Assembly: GCF_017310035.1 (NCBI RefSeq)
Contig: NZ_CP022296.1
Coordinates: 1,736,001 to 1,800,000 of the forward strand
Direction of reading: 5' to 3'
From: Nocardioides sp. S5
GTDB taxonomy: Bacteria > Actinomycetota > Actinomycetes > Propionibacteriales > Nocardioidaceae
DNA: 64,000 nt
Part shown: positions 46,066-54,712 of the stretch, piece by piece
How the letters are laid out: every line of letters begins with the position of its first letter
Numbering within the stretch: position 1 is the first letter of the stretch
The notes under the pieces: model-generated
Database searches by the model: none
Told to the model about the DNA's origin: nothing
Seen by the model: only the letters and a program-made list of their open reading frames with translations
Translations under genes and position numbers: made by a program

Positions 46066-46320
46066 ATGTCCCCCCTGACCCAGTTCCATCAGCAGTTCGC
46101 CACCCTGACCGGTGCCCGGTCAGTGACCGGTCATGTCCTCACCCGAGCCGACAACGCCCAGGCCCACTGCCACGTCGGCAACATCGATCTCTCCGTGGCG
46201 CTGATCAGCAGCTGGCTGGACCAGATGGCCGGACTGGACCAGGCACGAGATCAGTCAGCTCGGCGGGCTGACCCGGACCGTCCGGCAGGCCTCACGGACA
46301 GTCCCGACGGAACTTCATAG
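46066..46320 (+). CDS. Hypothetical 84-aa protein
   Basis: It begins MSPLTQFHQQFATLTGAR with GGCGGAGG at a good distance. A helical middle (LSVALISSWLDQMAGLDQ) and polar end. No family is recognised. Its last codons overlap the phased repeats of the csoR2 promoter. Confidence 0.5.
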   Translation: MSPLTQFHQQFATLTGARSVTGHVLTRADNAQAHCHVGNIDLSVALISSWLDQMAGLDQARDQSARRADPDRPAGLTDSPDGTS

Positions 46321-46350
46321 AACCTTCACCGGTGCCATGCAGAACCCTCA
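46310..46350. promoter_or_regulatory. Phased direct repeats, CopR/OmpR-type box 4
   Basis: On the minus strand TGAAGGTTC and TGAAGTTCC are 11 bp apart, and TGAGGGTTC lies 22 bp from the first. Three phased copies, about 105-145 bp before the csoR2 start. Confidence 0.55.
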
Positions 46351-46383
46351 TCGGGCCGCGGTTACCTGAAAGACACCAAGGCA

Positions 46384-46398
46384 TACCACACCCCGGTA
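46384..46398. promoter_or_regulatory. Putative CsoR operator before csoR2
   Basis: TACC, 7 nt, GGTA; the spacer is C-rich. It lies 56 bp before the csoR2 ATG and matches the CsoR operator form TACC...GGTA. Confidence 0.55.
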
Positions 46399-46454
46399 CG
46401 GTCCACGTATCCGACGGGATGCGGGTTGCCCCCACCGATGGGAGGAGAACCGCC

Positions 46455-46736
46455 ATGGCGAGCGGCAGCAGCGTGCAGCGAGAGCTGATCAATCGGCTGA
46501 GCCGCATCGAGGGTCAGGTGCGGGGCATCTCGCGGATGGTGGATGAGGACAAGTACTGCATCGACATCCTCACCCAGGTGTCGGCGGCGTCTCGTGCCCT
46601 GCAGTGTGTGGCCCTGCAGCTGTTGGAGGACCACATGCAGCATTGCCTGATCGACGCGGCACGGGCAGGCGGCCCGGAGCGCGACGACAAGCTCAAGGAG
46701 GCCTCGGCAGCGATCGGCCGGCTCGTTCGCAGTTAG
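46455..46736 (+). CDS. csoR: Copper-sensing repressor CsoR, second copy
   Basis: 93 aa. Cu(I) ligands C35, H60, C64, with family spacing; one more Cys at 51. GGAGGAG precedes ATG 46455; longer readings are not supported. It heads the second copper cassette and probably controls itself and the gene for cupredoxin-CopA. Confidence 0.92.
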   Translation: MASGSSVQRELINRLSRIEGQVRGISRMVDEDKYCIDILTQVSAASRALQCVALQLLEDHMQHCLIDAARAGGPERDDKLKEASAAIGRLVRS

Positions 46737-46819
46737 CGGACCGCCGGCGTGAGCACGATCCGCTCCACCAAGCCCAACAGCCCACGCACACCAACCGATC
46801 AGAACGAAGGAGAGCTCTC

Positions 46820-47887
46820 GTGACTCAGGACGTGATTCGCGTGGCGGTCAACGGCTACGGGGTGATCGGCAAACGGGTCGTGGACGCGGTCTGCGCCATG
46901 CCGGACATGGAGCTGGTCGGCGTCGCCGATGTAGTCGGGGACTGGCGCATTCGCGCCGCGGTCGGGCAGAACATCGCGGTCTTCGCCGCGACCGGTCAGG
47001 CCGACGCCGCGATGCGTGCCGCCGGCGTGCCGGTGGCGGGGAGCCTGGAGGACCTGCTTGCCACGGTCGATGTGGTGGTGGACACCACCCCGAAGAAGAT
47101 CGCGACGGCCAACGTGCCTGCCTACCGGGCGGCTGGGGTGAAGGCGGTGTTCCAGGGTGGTGAGGCTCATGCCACCACTGGGCACTCCTTCGTTGCGCAG
47201 GCCAACTACGCCACCGCGGTCGGGCGGGACATGACCCGGGTCGTGTCGTGCAACACCACCAGTGTGGTCCGGGTGCTGGGCGCGTTGCAGGACGCCAGCC
47301 TGCTGGCACGCGCCCGGGGCGTGCTGATCCGGCGTGCCACCGACCCGGGGGAGTCCCACCTGGGCGGGGTGATGAACACCGTCGTGCCTGAGGCGTCCAT
47401 TCCTTCCCACCAAGGCCCGGACGCACTCACGGTACGACCAGACCTGGACGTGGTGACCATGGCCGCAAAGGCGGCGCATACCCAGACCCACAACCACTAC
47501 TGGACCCTGCAGCTGACGCGTCGCGCCAGTCGGGAAGAGGTGCTGGAGGCGTTGCGAGCCGCCCCGCGGATCGCCTTCATCAAGATGGCGGACGGACTGA
47601 CCGGGTTGAACACCACCGTCGAGCTCATGCGGGACCTCGGCCGTCCCCGCGGCGACATGTGGGAGGTCGCGATCTGGGAGGACGTGCTGGCGGTGCAGGA
47701 TGACGAGGCGTTCTTGACCTACCAGGTCTACAACGAGGCAATCGTGATCCCAGAGACGATCGACGCGATCCGAGCCTTGACCGGCAGCGTGCCCGACGGA
47801 GCGACGTCGATCGCGATGACCGACCAGGCCCTGGGCATGCGCAGAGAGTTCCTCCCGCAGCCGGTGCGGGCACTCACCGACGGCTGA
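46820..47887 (+). CDS. Type II (archaeal-type) glyceraldehyde-3-phosphate dehydrogenase
   Basis: 355 aa. Rossmann motif GYGVIGKRVVDAV and the catalytic cysteine in VSCNTTSVVR fit the archaeal type II GAPDH, which differs from bacterial GapA. It uses NAD(P)+ to oxidise GAP. GTG 46820 has GAAGGAG upstream. It sits between csoR2 and a copper ATPase, an odd place for a glycolytic enzyme, and suggests a stand-in when copper attacks the housekeeping enzyme. Confidence 0.88.
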   Translation: MTQDVIRVAVNGYGVIGKRVVDAVCAMPDMELVGVADVVGDWRIRAAVGQNIAVFAATGQADAAMRAAGVPVAGSLEDLLATVDVVVDTTPKKIATANVPAYRAAGVKAVFQGGEAHATTGHSFVAQANYATAVGRDMTRVVSCNTTSVVRVLGALQDASLLARARGVLIRRATDPGESHLGGVMNTVVPEASIPSHQGPDALTVRPDLDVVTMAAKAAHTQTHNHYWTLQLTRRASREEVLEALRAAPRIAFIKMADGLTGLNTTVELMRDLGRPRGDMWEVAIWEDVLAVQDDEAFLTYQVYNEAIVIPETIDAIRALTGSVPDGATSIAMTDQALGMRREFLPQPVRALTDG

Positions 47888-47959
47888 TCACCAGCACGGC
47901 GGCGCGACCATCGGTCGCCCCGGGACAGGCACAGCGGCTGAGCCGCAGAAGGAGACGAC

Positions 47960-50410
47960 ATGAACAGCCAGACCACCGTCCTCGAAGTCGGCGGACTGCA
48001 CTGGGCCACCTCACAATCGGTGGTCGAGAAGGCGCTCGCGCGCCGCCCCGGCGTGCTTGGAGTGGAGGCGAACGCGGTCAGTCAGACCGCGACCGTCACC
48101 TACGACCCGACCCGAACCTCGCTCGCCGAGCTCACGGGCTGGGTCCGCGACTGCGGCTACCACTGCGCGGGCCGTGCGGTGCCGGAGCACGTGTGCGACC
48201 CCATGGACGAACCGGACGGGAGCCACCCCACGCACCACCCGACCCGCGAGCACCACCCCGCCGGCCACGAGACGCAACTGGTGGACGAACCGCAGGTAGG
48301 CGACCAGCCAGGGCATGAAGGTCACGAGGGACGGTCGGCGCAGGAGGTCATGGGCCACGGCGGGCACCACGGCGCCATGTCGATGGAGGGCATGACCAGG
48401 GACATGCGCAACCGTTTCGTCTTGGCTGCGCTGCTGTCGATTCCGATCACGATGTGGTCACCGATCGGCCGGGACCTCCTCGGGTTCACCGCGGCGGCCC
48501 CGTTCGGGCTGCGCGACGATGTGTTCACGCTGACCTTGTCGTTGCCGGTGATCTTCTACTCGGCGTGGATCTTCTTCGACGGCGCCTACCGGGCGCTGCG
48601 GGCGAAGACCCTGGACATGATGGTGCTGGTCGCCGTCGCGGTCGGCACCGGCTGGTTGTACAGCCTGGCGGTGACGTTGACCGGCGGTGGGGAGGTCTTC
48701 TACGAGGCAGCCACGGTCCTGACCAGCTTCGTGCTGCTCGGCCACTGGTTCGAGATGCGGGCCCGCGGCGGGGCGAACGAGGCGGTGCGCACACTGTTGG
48801 AGCTGGCACCGCCCATGGCGGTGGTGCTCCGCGACGGGACCGAGGTGGAGGTGCCCACCGCCGAGGTCGTCGTTGGCGACCTGCTGCTGGTGCGACCGGG
48901 CTCGAAGATCCCCGTGGACGCCGTCGTCGAGGACGGCGAGTCCGAGGTCGATGAGTCGATGGTCACCGGTGAGAGCCTGCCGGTGAGCAAGGCGCCGGGC
49001 GACGAGATCATCGGCGCGTCGATCAACACCACCGGCACGCTGCGGGCCCGGGCGACGAAGGTCGGTTCGGACACCGCGCTGGCCCAGATCGTCGCCATGG
49101 TCCAAGAGGCACAGAACTCCAAGGCGCCGGGCCAACGGCTCGCCGACAAGGCCGCGTTCTGGTTGGTGTTCGTGGCCCTCATCGGCGGCACCGGCACGTT
49201 TCTGGTGTGGTGGCTGGCAGGGGCCAGCGTGCCGACCGCAGTGTTGTATGCCATCACCGTGGTGGTGATCACCTGCCCGGACGCCCTCGGGCTGGCCACC
49301 CCGACCGCGATCATGGTCGGCACCGGGCTGGGTGCCAAGCGCGGTGTTCTCTTCAAGAATGCGACCGCCCTGGAGACCTCGGCCCGGATCGACACGGTCG
49401 TGATGGACAAGACCGGCACCCTGACCAAGGGCGAGCCGGAGGTCACCGACGTGGTGGTCCACGGGCTGAGCGAGGACGACGTCCTCGCGCTGACGGCCGC
49501 GGTGGAGCGCGAGTCGGAGCACCCGCTGGCGGCTGCGGTGGTCAGGTACGCCGAGGCCCGACAGGTCCCGCGCCTGGAGGTTGCTGGTTTCCGCAACGTG
49601 CCCGGACACGGCGCCGGCGCGCAGGTGGCGGGCCGCCGGGTGCTGGTGGGCAACCGCAAGCTGATGGTCGACGAGGGCATCGACATAGCCGCACTGGTGG
49701 CCCGCCGTGACGAGCTGGCGGCGACCGGCCGGACCGCGGTGATGGTGGCGGTGGACGGCACCGCGGCCGCGGTGATCGCCCTGGCCGATGCCGCCCGGGA
49801 CACTGCAGCGCCGGCGGTGGCGGCGCTGCACGAGGCCGGCATTGAGGTGGTGATGCTCACTGGCGACAACGAGGCCACCGCCAAGCGGATCGCCGGCCAG
49901 CTCGGCATCGACACCGTGATCGCCGACGTGCTGCCTGGGGACAAGGCGGACAAGGTCGCCGAACTCCAGAGGGCCGGCAAGAAGGTGGCCATGGTGGGCG
50001 ACGGCGTCAACGACGCGCCGGCGTTGGCCACCGCAGACATCGGGATCGCGATCGGTGCGGGCACGGACGTGGCGATCGAGACCGCGGACGTGGTGTTGAT
50101 GCGCTCGGATCCCCTCGACGTGCCGATCGCGCTGCGGATCGGCAAGGGCACGCTTCGCAAGATGCGACAGAATCTGGGTTGGGCGATCGGCTACAACGTG
50201 ATCGCGCTGCCGATCGCGGCCGGAGTCTTCGAGCCCTCCCTCGGGATCTCGTTGAGCCCCGAGCTCGCGGCCCTGTCGATGTCGGGGTCCTCGTTCATCG
50301 TCGCGGTCAACGCCCTGCATCTCAAGCGGCTTCACCTGCCTTCGGCGCCGCCGGCCGCGGCGACCGGCGCCCCGGGCCGGCGGGTGCCGGCACCGGCTGG
50401 CACGTCCTGA
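47960..50410 (+). CDS. CopB-like P1B-type ATPase with CPD motif
   Basis: 816 aa. The N-terminal HMA-like fold lacks CxxC (GGLHWATS in its place). Then a His/Met-rich linker ([13 protein letters not shown]), helices, TGES, the channel motif CPD at 439-441, DKTGT at D483 and GDGVND. The His-rich linker is CopB-like. CPD in place of CPC or CPH makes the metal uncertain; copper is inferred from csoR2. Confidence 0.88.
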   Translation: MNSQTTVLEVGGLHWATSQSVVEKALARRPGVLGVEANAVSQTATVTYDPTRTSLAELTGWVRDCGYHCAGRAVPEHVCDPMDEPDGSHPTHHPTREHHPAGHETQLVDEPQVGDQPGHEGHEGRSAQEVMGHGGHHGAMSMEGMTRDMRNRFVLAALLSIPITMWSPIGRDLLGFTAAAPFGLRDDVFTLTLSLPVIFYSAWIFFDGAYRALRAKTLDMMVLVAVAVGTGWLYSLAVTLTGGGEVFYEAATVLTSFVLLGHWFEMRARGGANEAVRTLLELAPPMAVVLRDGTEVEVPTAEVVVGDLLLVRPGSKIPVDAVVEDGESEVDESMVTGESLPVSKAPGDEIIGASINTTGTLRARATKVGSDTALAQIVAMVQEAQNSKAPGQRLADKAAFWLVFVALIGGTGTFLVWWLAGASVPTAVLYAITVVVITCPDALGLATPTAIMVGTGLGAKRGVLFKNATALETSARIDTVVMDKTGTLTKGEPEVTDVVVHGLSEDDVLALTAAVERESEHPLAAAVVRYAEARQVPRLEVAGFRNVPGHGAGAQVAGRRVLVGNRKLMVDEGIDIAALVARRDELAATGRTAVMVAVDGTAAAVIALADAARDTAAPAVAALHEAGIEVVMLTGDNEATAKRIAGQLGIDTVIADVLPGDKADKVAELQRAGKKVAMVGDGVNDAPALATADIGIAIGAGTDVAIETADVVLMRSDPLDVPIALRIGKGTLRKMRQNLGWAIGYNVIALPIAAGVFEPSLGISLSPELAALSMSGSSFIVAVNALHLKRLHLPSAPPAAATGAPGRRVPAPAGTS

Positions 50411-50413
50411 CGC

Positions 50414-51337
50414 ATGTCATCCTCGAGTGCCACGGATCTTCCCGCCTTGCTACCCAGTGCGGGGCGGCCCCGCCCGGGACGGATGCTGTTCGTCACCGCG
50501 GCATGGGGCGCCTGCTTCGTGGCCATCGAGTGGGGGCTGCGGGACGCACCGGTGCTCTGGTTCGCCGCACTCCGCGGACTCGTGGCGGGCGTGGCACTGT
50601 TGCTGCTCGCCGGCGCCCAGCGGCGCCCAGCGCCGCCGGGGCTCCGGGTCTGGGGACAGATCACGCTGCTGGGCCTGGTCAACGTCACGATCGCCTTCGC
50701 CGCGATGTTCGCCGGTGTCGCAGGACTGGCCACGGGCACCGCCGCGGTGCTGGCGAACGCCCAGCCGTTGCTCATCCTTCTCCCGGCGTGGTGGCTGTAC
50801 GGGGAGGCGCTGTCGCGGCGGACCGTGATGGCGATGGTGTTCGGGTTCGCCGGCCTGGTGCTGGTCGCGGTGCCCGGCGGGGGTGGGGAAGGGGCGGTGT
50901 TGTCACTGACTGCGGCGACGGCGATCACAGCCGGAACGCTGCTGTCCCGCCGACTGGGTGGGCTGGACGTGATCGTGACGACCGGTTGGCACTTCGTGAT
51001 CGGGGGAGTGGCCGGCGCGGCGCTCGCGGCCGCGGTGGAGGGTGCACCGCTGATCGCGTGGACGCCGCGGTTCGTCGCGGTGCTCGGATTCCTGTCCCTG
51101 ATCGGCACAGCCGCCGCGTTCGTGGTGTGGTTCACCGAGGTCCAGCGTTCCAGGCTGGACCAGCTGAGCGCCTGGACCTTCCTGACCCCCGTGTTCGGCA
51201 TCGCCCTCGCTGCGCTGGTGCTGGGGGAGAGGCCGGACGGCTGGACCGCGATCGGGCTGTTCACGGTGCTGGTCGCGCTCTGGATCATCCTGCGGCCGCA
51301 ATCGGCCGGTTCCGCCGACGCCGACGAGGCGCTGTGA
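50414..51337 (+). CDS. EamA/DMT-family transporter
   Basis: 307 aa with ten predicted helices in two EamA repeats (for example MFAGVAGLATGTAAVLANAQ and FLTPVFGIALAALVLGE). Such proteins export amino acids, sugars or other small molecules; the substrate is unknown. It starts 4 bp after the ATPase stop and so shares its operon. Confidence 0.88.
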   Translation: MSSSSATDLPALLPSAGRPRPGRMLFVTAAWGACFVAIEWGLRDAPVLWFAALRGLVAGVALLLLAGAQRRPAPPGLRVWGQITLLGLVNVTIAFAAMFAGVAGLATGTAAVLANAQPLLILLPAWWLYGEALSRRTVMAMVFGFAGLVLVAVPGGGGEGAVLSLTAATAITAGTLLSRRLGGLDVIVTTGWHFVIGGVAGAALAAAVEGAPLIAWTPRFVAVLGFLSLIGTAAAFVVWFTEVQRSRLDQLSAWTFLTPVFGIALAALVLGERPDGWTAIGLFTVLVALWIILRPQSAGSADADEAL

Positions 51338-51350
51338 GGATGGAGAAGTG

Positions 51351-54300
51351 ATGAAGGACCTGACGCCCACCGGTGCCGTGCCGCCCCAGGATGCGGTGAT
51401 CTTCGACATGGACGGGGTGGTCACCGACACCGCTTCGGTCCACGCGCAGGCGTGGAAGAGGCTGTTCGACGCGGTGCTGAACGACGACCGGGCGCAGGCA
51501 GGCGCCGGAGGTACGCCGCGGCCCTTCGACGCCGACGCCGACTATCGCCGCTACGTGGACGGACGGTCGCGGGAGGACGGGGTCGCGGCCTTCCTGGCCG
51601 CCCGCGGTATCGACATCCCGACCGGGTCACCGCTGGACCCGCCCGGTGGCTGGACCGTGCACGGGCTTGCCGCGTCGAAGAACGAGATCTACCGCGAGCT
51701 CCTCGCCGAACACGGGGTGAGGGTGTTCGCCGGCACTGTGGAGCTGCTGGAGCGGCTGCGGGCCGGGGGTGTGCCGGTCGCCCTGGTCACCGCGAGCCGC
51801 AACGCGGAGGCGTTGCTCGCTGCGGCCGACCTCGGTGGGGTCTTCGATGTCGTGGTGGACGGCGAGGTGGCCATCGAGGCCGGGCTGCCGGGCAAACCGG
51901 ACCCGGCCACTTTCTTGGAGGCCGCGCGCCGCCTGGGCGTGGCTCCAGACAGGGCCGCGGTGGTCGAGGATGCCGTGGCGGGGGTGCAGGCGGCCCGCCT
52001 CGGCGGTTTCGGGCTGGTGGTGGGTGTGGACCGGTCCGGGCATCGGGAGGCGCTGGAAGCCGCCGGTGCGGACCTGGTGGTGGAGGACGTCTCCCAGCTG
52101 GACCTCGGCGCGCTACGGGTCGACCCGTGGCTGCTGGTCTACCAGGGGTTCGACCCGGCTCATGAGGGGCACCGAGAAGCGCTGACCACGCTCGGCAACG
52201 GCTACATGGGAACCCGGGGTGCGGCCCCGGAGCGGTCCGCGGACGGCGTGCACTACCCCGGTACCTACCTGGCCGGGGTCTACAACCGGCTCACCTCCAC
52301 CGTGCACGGCCGGGAGGTGGAGGACGAGCACCTGGTCAACGCCCCGAACTGGCTGTGCCTGGACATTCGTCCCGGTGAAGGATCGTGGTGGTCGCAGGGC
52401 GGCCTGTCGGTGTCGGACGAGCGCCGGGAGCTCGACCTGCGAAGGGCGGTGCTGACCCGGCACGCGGTGCTCACCGACCCTGCCGGTCGGCGACTGCGGT
52501 TGACCCAGCGGCGGTTGGTCTCAATGGCCCGGCCCCACCTGGCCGCCCTCGAGACCACCCTGGTCGCCGACGGTTGGAGCGGCACGGTGAGCATCGTCTG
52601 TGGCATCGACGGCGGGGTACGCAACGGCAACGTAGCGGAGTACCGGCCTCTGGCCGATCAGCACCTGCGCACGGTCTCCGACGAGGAGGTCGATCCGGGC
52701 ACCCTGCTGGTGGAGGTCGAGACGATCCAGAGCCGGATCGGCATCGCCACCGCAACCCGCACCACCGTGACCACGACGGGAGTGACCCGTACCGGTGCCG
52801 TCGGCTCAACCACCACGAACGAGTCGCGGGCGGGGCACGGCTTCGAGCTGACGTTGAGAGACGGGGTACCGGTGACGGTGGACAAGACCGTCGCGGTGTT
52901 CACTTCTCGCGACCGGGCGATCGCCTCGCCGCGGCTCGCGGCGCTCGCGGAGCTGGCCTGGGCACCGAACGGACTCGGTGACCTGCTGCCCGCCCATGAG
53001 GCGGCATGGCAACGGCTGTGGGACCGGTTCGCCATCGAGCTGGATGCTGACCGGCAGACCCAGCTGACGCTCAACCTGCACCTGTTCCACCTGCTGCAGT
53101 CGCTCTCCCCGCACACAGCCGGCCTGGATGCCGGAGTGCCGGCCCGAGGCCTGCACGGGGAGGGCTACCGGGGGCACGTGTTCTGGGACGAGCTGTTCGT
53201 GCTGCCGGTGCTCAGCTCGCACCTGCCCTCGGTGACCCGCGCGCTGCTCGACTACCGGCACCTCCGTCTCGACGCAGCCCGCCGCGCTGCCACCGCCGCA
53301 GGTCTGGCCGGCGCAATGTTCCCGTGGCAGAGCGGCAGCGACGGCCGCGAGGAGACCCCCGGCCAGCTGTACAACCTGCTGTCGGGTCGGTGGGTGGCCG
53401 ACAACTCCCGGCGCCAACGCCACGTCGGGCTCGCGGTCGCCTACAACGCCTGGCAGTACTATCAGGCCACCGGTGACGGCGACTGGCTGTCCCACCGTGG
53501 CGCCGACCTGATCATCGAGGTGGCCCGGCTGTTCACCAGCCTGGCCACCTACGACGGCGGCGAGGACCGGTTCCACATCGTCGGGGTGATGGGGCCCGAC
53601 GAGTACCACGACGGCTACCCCGGGGCCTCCGGCGAGGGGCTGCGGGACAACGCCTACACCAACGTCCTCACCGCCTGGGTCTGCCAACGCGCCGTAGACA
53701 TCTTGGGCCTGACGGCCGGACACGACTGCGACACACTGCACTCGCGCCTCAACATCGGGCCCGACGAGCCGGCCCGCTGGGAGCACCTGAGCCGCCGCCT
53801 CACGGTGCCCTTCCACGACGGGATGATCAGCCAGTTCGCCGGCTACGAGTCCCTGGCCGAGCTGGACTGGGACCACTACCGGGCCACCTACGGCAACATC
53901 GGGCGGCTCGACCTGATCCTGGAGACCGAGGGAGACACCACCAACCGGTACAAGCTCGCCAAGCAAGCCGACGTCCTCATGCTCATCTACCTCCTCGGCC
54001 CCGACGGACTCGCCGAAATGCTGCGCCGCCTCGGCTACCCCGACCGCCCAGGCCTCGTCGAGGACACCGTGGAGTACTACTTGGGACGGACCGCGCACGG
54101 CTCGACGCTGAGCCGCGTCGTGCACGCCTCGGTGCTCGCGCGTATGGACCCTGCGCGCGGGTGGCGCACCTTCCGGGAGGCGCTGGCCGCCGATCTGGAC
54201 GACACTCAGGGCGGAACCACCCGCGAAGGCATCCACCTGGGGGCGATGGCCGGGACCATCGACATCATCACCCGCGCCTTCGCCGGGATCCGCAGCGAGG

Positions 54301-54551
54301 ACGATGTGGTGGTGTTCGAGCCGCGCCTGCCAGAAGGATTGCGGTCGGCTCGGTTCACCATCGTGCACCGGGGCCAACGACTGCGGGTGGTGGTCACCCC
54401 AGACGTGCTGGAGGTGCACGCCCAGCTCTGCGCCACCAGAACGGAGGTCCGGATCCGGGTTGGAGGTGAGAACCTGGCCGTGGCCCCAGGGGAGCGCGTG
54501 GTGCTTCGGTGGACGCCGCGAACAGGTGCGCGGCCGGGCCGGATGCGCTGA
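51351..54551 (+). CDS. Beta-phosphoglucomutase/GH65 phosphorylase fusion
   Basis: 1066 aa. Part 1 (about 1-250) is a HAD phosphoglucomutase: [11 protein letters not shown] and KPDPATF and [11 protein letters not shown]. Part 2 (about 260-1060) is a GH65 disaccharide phosphorylase with the catalytic Glu in [12 protein letters not shown]. It would split maltose, trehalose or kojibiose with phosphate and convert the beta-G1P to G6P within one protein, saving ATP. ATG 51351 is chosen over GTG 51348 for its spacing to GGAG. Confidence 0.9.
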   Translation: MKDLTPTGAVPPQDAVIFDMDGVVTDTASVHAQAWKRLFDAVLNDDRAQAGAGGTPRPFDADADYRRYVDGRSREDGVAAFLAARGIDIPTGSPLDPPGGWTVHGLAASKNEIYRELLAEHGVRVFAGTVELLERLRAGGVPVALVTASRNAEALLAAADLGGVFDVVVDGEVAIEAGLPGKPDPATFLEAARRLGVAPDRAAVVEDAVAGVQAARLGGFGLVVGVDRSGHREALEAAGADLVVEDVSQLDLGALRVDPWLLVYQGFDPAHEGHREALTTLGNGYMGTRGAAPERSADGVHYPGTYLAGVYNRLTSTVHGREVEDEHLVNAPNWLCLDIRPGEGSWWSQGGLSVSDERRELDLRRAVLTRHAVLTDPAGRRLRLTQRRLVSMARPHLAALETTLVADGWSGTVSIVCGIDGGVRNGNVAEYRPLADQHLRTVSDEEVDPGTLLVEVETIQSRIGIATATRTTVTTTGVTRTGAVGSTTTNESRAGHGFELTLRDGVPVTVDKTVAVFTSRDRAIASPRLAALAELAWAPNGLGDLLPAHEAAWQRLWDRFAIELDADRQTQLTLNLHLFHLLQSLSPHTAGLDAGVPARGLHGEGYRGHVFWDELFVLPVLSSHLPSVTRALLDYRHLRLDAARRAATAAGLAGAMFPWQSGSDGREETPGQLYNLLSGRWVADNSRRQRHVGLAVAYNAWQYYQATGDGDWLSHRGADLIIEVARLFTSLATYDGGEDRFHIVGVMGPDEYHDGYPGASGEGLRDNAYTNVLTAWVCQRAVDILGLTAGHDCDTLHSRLNIGPDEPARWEHLSRRLTVPFHDGMISQFAGYESLAELDWDHYRATYGNIGRLDLILETEGDTTNRYKLAKQADVLMLIYLLGPDGLAEMLRRLGYPDRPGLVEDTVEYYLGRTAHGSTLSRVVHASVLARMDPARGWRTFREALAADLDDTQGGTTREGIHLGAMAGTIDIITRAFAGIRSEDDVVVFEPRLPEGLRSARFTIVHRGQRLRVVVTPDVLEVHAQLCATRTEVRIRVGGENLAVAPGERVVLRWTPRTGARPGRMR

Positions 54552-54587
54552 TCACGATGGTCGGGTCCGAACACGACCTGATCGTGC

Positions 54588-54607
54588 CGACCTTCACGGG
54601 ATCTTCA
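54588..54607. promoter_or_regulatory. Phased direct repeats, CopR/OmpR-type box 5
   Basis: On the minus strand TGAAGATCC, two bases, TGAAGGTCG: period 11 bp. It is 106-125 bp before the ATG at 54713. Confidence 0.55.
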
Positions 54608-54656
54608 CCCAACGTCCAGTGGGTTTATACCTCTCGCTTGTTGAGTGGATACCAGT

Positions 54657-54671
54657 TACCCGCACGGGGTA
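54657..54671. promoter_or_regulatory. Putative CsoR operator before the cupredoxin-CopA gene
   Basis: TACCCGCACGGGGTA, close to the CsoR consensus (TACCC...GGGTA), 41 bp before the start at 54713. Confidence 0.7.
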
Positions 54672-54712
54672 TGAGAGCGGTTGCCGCGGCAGCCGGGAGG
54701 TGTGAACAAGTC

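Noticed and set aside
48458..50335. 625-codon minus-strand frame opposite the CPD ATPase
   Set aside because: The ATPase motifs prove the other strand; this is a shadow.
52806..54419. 537-codon minus-strand frame opposite the GH65 part
   Set aside because: The GH65 domain is clearly coded on the plus strand.
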